DNA of 34,206 nucleotides, from positions 1-34,206 of the forward strand of contig CAIWMA010000321.1 in assembly GCA_903913645.1 (NCBI GenBank). The letters are read 5' to 3'. The stretch's first letter is position 1. Each line of letters starts with the position of its first letter. A program made the position numbers and the translations under genes. The stretch is from an uncultured Bacteroidales bacterium. GTDB lineage: Bacteria; Bacteroidota; Bacteroidia; Bacteroidales; UBA4417. Below the pieces are notes generated by a model, which worked only from the letters and a program-made list of their open reading frames with translations, did no database searches and was not told the origin of the DNA. Positions 32,676-34,206 of this stretch are shown one piece after another.

Positions 32676-33953
32676 ATGGCAAAGACCGAATTAATTCTGT
32701 ACAAATGGAAAACTTTGAAGGATCTAACAAATCCTATCATGCTGCGAATATCCAAAAAAAACGAACGCAAAATGCTATCAACCGGACTAAGCTGCACCCC
32801 GAGACAATGGAATGATGAATATGGCCTGTTTGTACGGGATAAACGATTAGTGAAGGATTATGAAGAATTAAATACAGTATTAACTAATGCGAAGGCTAAA
32901 GCGGATAGAATCATCAAAGAGTTTGACAGGTTAGAAATTGATTGGACTATCAAACAATTTGAAAATAACTACCTTTTAAAATCGGTTAACTTGAATCCGG
33001 CAGACTATTTTGAAAGTCATATTCAAAAAATGGTAGATGCTGGCAGATACGGAAATGCTGATGTGTTTCGCTCTACATTGAAAATATTAACGCTTTTTGA
33101 CAAGAAATTCAACAAGCTAAAATTTCCTGATATTGATCATAAATATATTGTAAAGTTTGATTTATTCCTGCGTAATGAAAGGAAGATTAAAGACACTTCG
33201 ATAAGTTTCTACATGCGTACGTTCGCCACGCTGATTAATGCAGCCATTGCCGACAACCTAATGCAGATTGGATCTTATCCATTTAAGACTAAGCACAATA
33301 AGGGCTATCAGATCAGCAAATTAAATGTTGAAACAAAGAAACGGTTTATCCCAGGAGAATATCTGACTACTTTAAAGAATCACAACTTTGAAGATCCGAG
33401 GCTCGAAGCAGCAAGGAACTTATTTTTGTTCTCATTCTATTGCCGGGGCATAAATTGGATAGATATGGCAAATCTGAAAGATGAAAATATCAAAAATGAA
33501 ATGTCAAACGATGGTATAGAGATAAAGGTATTAAAGTTCATTCGTACAAAAACACATAAACCGTTCGAGATTATCATTAATTCAGACATACAGAATCTTT
33601 TAGACTGGTTTAAAGTTATGCCACATTGCAACCCTTATTTATTACCAATAGTAACAAAGCCAGAGTATAAAGGCGATATATTGCGCCATCACATAAAGGA
33701 TAAACGAAACGAATACAATAAAGCTTTAATCAATATAACAGCTATTGAAGCTTTGAAATTTCCTGATGCTTTAAAGAATATAACATCATATTACAGTCGT
33801 CATTCTTATGCGATGGTAATGCGTGATAAAGGAGTAAGCATTGAACTAATTAGCGAAGCATTGGGACATGCAGACCTTAAAACAACAAACATTTATTTGG
33901 ATTCATTCGGACGTGAAAAAGTGGCAAATGCAAGTGAAAATTTAATAGGATAA
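32676..33953 (+). CDS. Tyrosine recombinase (integrase)
   Basis: A 425-residue site-specific recombinase of the Bacteroidota integrase type. Residues 1-50 are the arm-binding domain (KNERKMLSTGLSCTPRQW). About 110-215 are the SAM-like core-binding domain, and 225-425 the catalytic domain. Catalytic residues are R257 (CRGINWIDM), a lysine near 292-295 (RTKTHKP), R375 (YYSRHSYA), H398 (LGHADLKTT) and Y407 (NIYLDSF). The first position of HxxR is Y372, as in many relatives. The protein appears complete. It should integrate or excise the element it heads. Base composition is more AT-rich than the neighbouring housekeeping genes. Confidence 0.93.
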   Translation: MAKTELILYKWKTLKDLTNPIMLRISKKNERKMLSTGLSCTPRQWNDEYGLFVRDKRLVKDYEELNTVLTNAKAKADRIIKEFDRLEIDWTIKQFENNYLLKSVNLNPADYFESHIQKMVDAGRYGNADVFRSTLKILTLFDKKFNKLKFPDIDHKYIVKFDLFLRNERKIKDTSISFYMRTFATLINAAIADNLMQIGSYPFKTKHNKGYQISKLNVETKKRFIPGEYLTTLKNHNFEDPRLEAARNLFLFSFYCRGINWIDMANLKDENIKNEMSNDGIEIKVLKFIRTKTHKPFEIIINSDIQNLLDWFKVMPHCNPYLLPIVTKPEYKGDILRHHIKDKRNEYNKALINITAIEALKFPDALKNITSYYSRHSYAMVMRDKGVSIELISEALGHADLKTTNIYLDSFGREKVANASENLIG

Positions 33954-33955
33954 AT

Positions 33956-34206
33956 ATGGAAAACTATAGCCTTTATTCTCCCTACAAATACATGGAGGGG
34001 AAACAACCTGAGTTCAATAAAACTATAATCGGACATGGTTATAATGAAGTTAAAGCAGTAGTGTTGTTTGATTTTATAATTGACACAATAAAACTACTTG
34101 AAGGGTGTAGAGTAAGTCGTAGCATAACAGAAGATACTTTAGAAAAGCAGAAACTGAAACTACAGCCACCTGAATGGAGGTTTGTTGAGCTTTATTTAAT
34201 GCAGTG
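33956..34206 (+). CDS. Unrecognised protein, 5' part, behind integrase
   Basis: An open frame starts at ATG 33956, two bases after the integrase stop, and runs off the end of the window after 83 codons. The visible part begins MENYSLYSPYKYMEGKQ and continues with a mixed polar/hydrophobic stretch (VVLFDFIIDTIKLLEG) and a basic KQKLKLQPPEWRF. There is no signal peptide. The tight spacing suggests it is translated with the integrase and belongs to the element; cargo or an excision/regulatory function are both possible. I do not recognise a family. Confidence 0.6.
   Translation, partial: MENYSLYSPYKYMEGKQPEFNKTIIGHGYNEVKAVVLFDFIIDTIKLLEGCRVSRSITEDTLEKQKLKLQPPEWRFVELYLMQ

Larger units (their letters stand above)
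32522..34206 (+). mobile_element. Left end of an integrative element (partial)
   Basis: From about here the sequence becomes more AT-rich. It carries an integrase gene with its own promoter and repeats, then an unrecognised gene. The left boundary is inferred to lie between the orphan terminator and the integrase. The right end and attachment sites are outside the window, and no tRNA gene is visible at the junction. Confidence 0.5.

Noticed and set aside
32576-32815. Small gene of 79 codons overlapping the integrase start
   Set aside because: It lies in another frame across the leader repeats and the conserved integrase N-terminus, with no family pattern.

Overview
The window looks like a chromosomal segment of a Bacteroidota bacterium, probably of the Bacteroidales/Marinilabiliales type. 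Four things support this. Several genes are preceded by the Bacteroidota promoter form (TTG, about 20 bases, TAnnTTTG). A secreted cupredoxin ends in a Por/type IX secretion tail. Fatty-acid synthesis is laid out as acpP-fabF-rnc. There are also an IPExxxVDY-like protein and DUF3857 proteins. I see no rRNA, tRNA or CRISPR array.

Layout. 1-3.4 kb: 3' end of thymidine kinase, two tandem exported cyclophilins, and pheS. 3.5-4.5 kb: a coupled pair on the minus strand (small membrane methyltransferase and IPExxxVDY-like protein). 4.8-10.7 kb: a glycerol regulon, with a DeoR/GlpR-type repressor divergent from glpD-glpK-glpF and followed by a secreted beta-barrel-like protein. A perfect 18-bp palindrome resembling the enterobacterial GlpR operator lies between the glpD promoter and its start codon. 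10.8-16.3 kb, minus strand: a small secreted protein, pyk, a CDF metal transporter, and acpP-fabF-rnc. 16.6-19.4 kb: purN, and a ptb-buk acyl-phosphate pair that can make butyrate plus ATP from butyryl-CoA. 19.7-23.5 kb: a secreted M64 metallopeptidase, a blue-copper-like secreted protein, a fatty acid desaturase and a rhodanese. 23.8-27.7 kb: two tandem DUF3857 proteins, one with an intact transglutaminase triad and one that has lost it.

27.8-28.7 kb holds the most unusual block. A single-domain HUH (Y1) transposase of the IS200/REP-associated type is bracketed by 13-bp ACCCCGAAGGGGT palindromes in opposite orientations on its two sides. Most neighbouring palindromes are 49-51 bases apart. 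One copy carries a paired change that keeps the stem. Directly after the last palindrome lies a 23-codon remnant of a third DUF3857 gene, whose stop codon overlaps that of dnaG.

28.7-32.4 kb, minus strand: dnaG, then (upstream of it) a radical SAM gene overlapping a GME-fold DUF6873-like gene. From about 32.5 kb the window enters an AT-rich integrative element: an orphan minus-strand terminator, a promoter, short direct repeats, a tyrosine recombinase, and the 5' part of an unrecognised gene that runs off the end.
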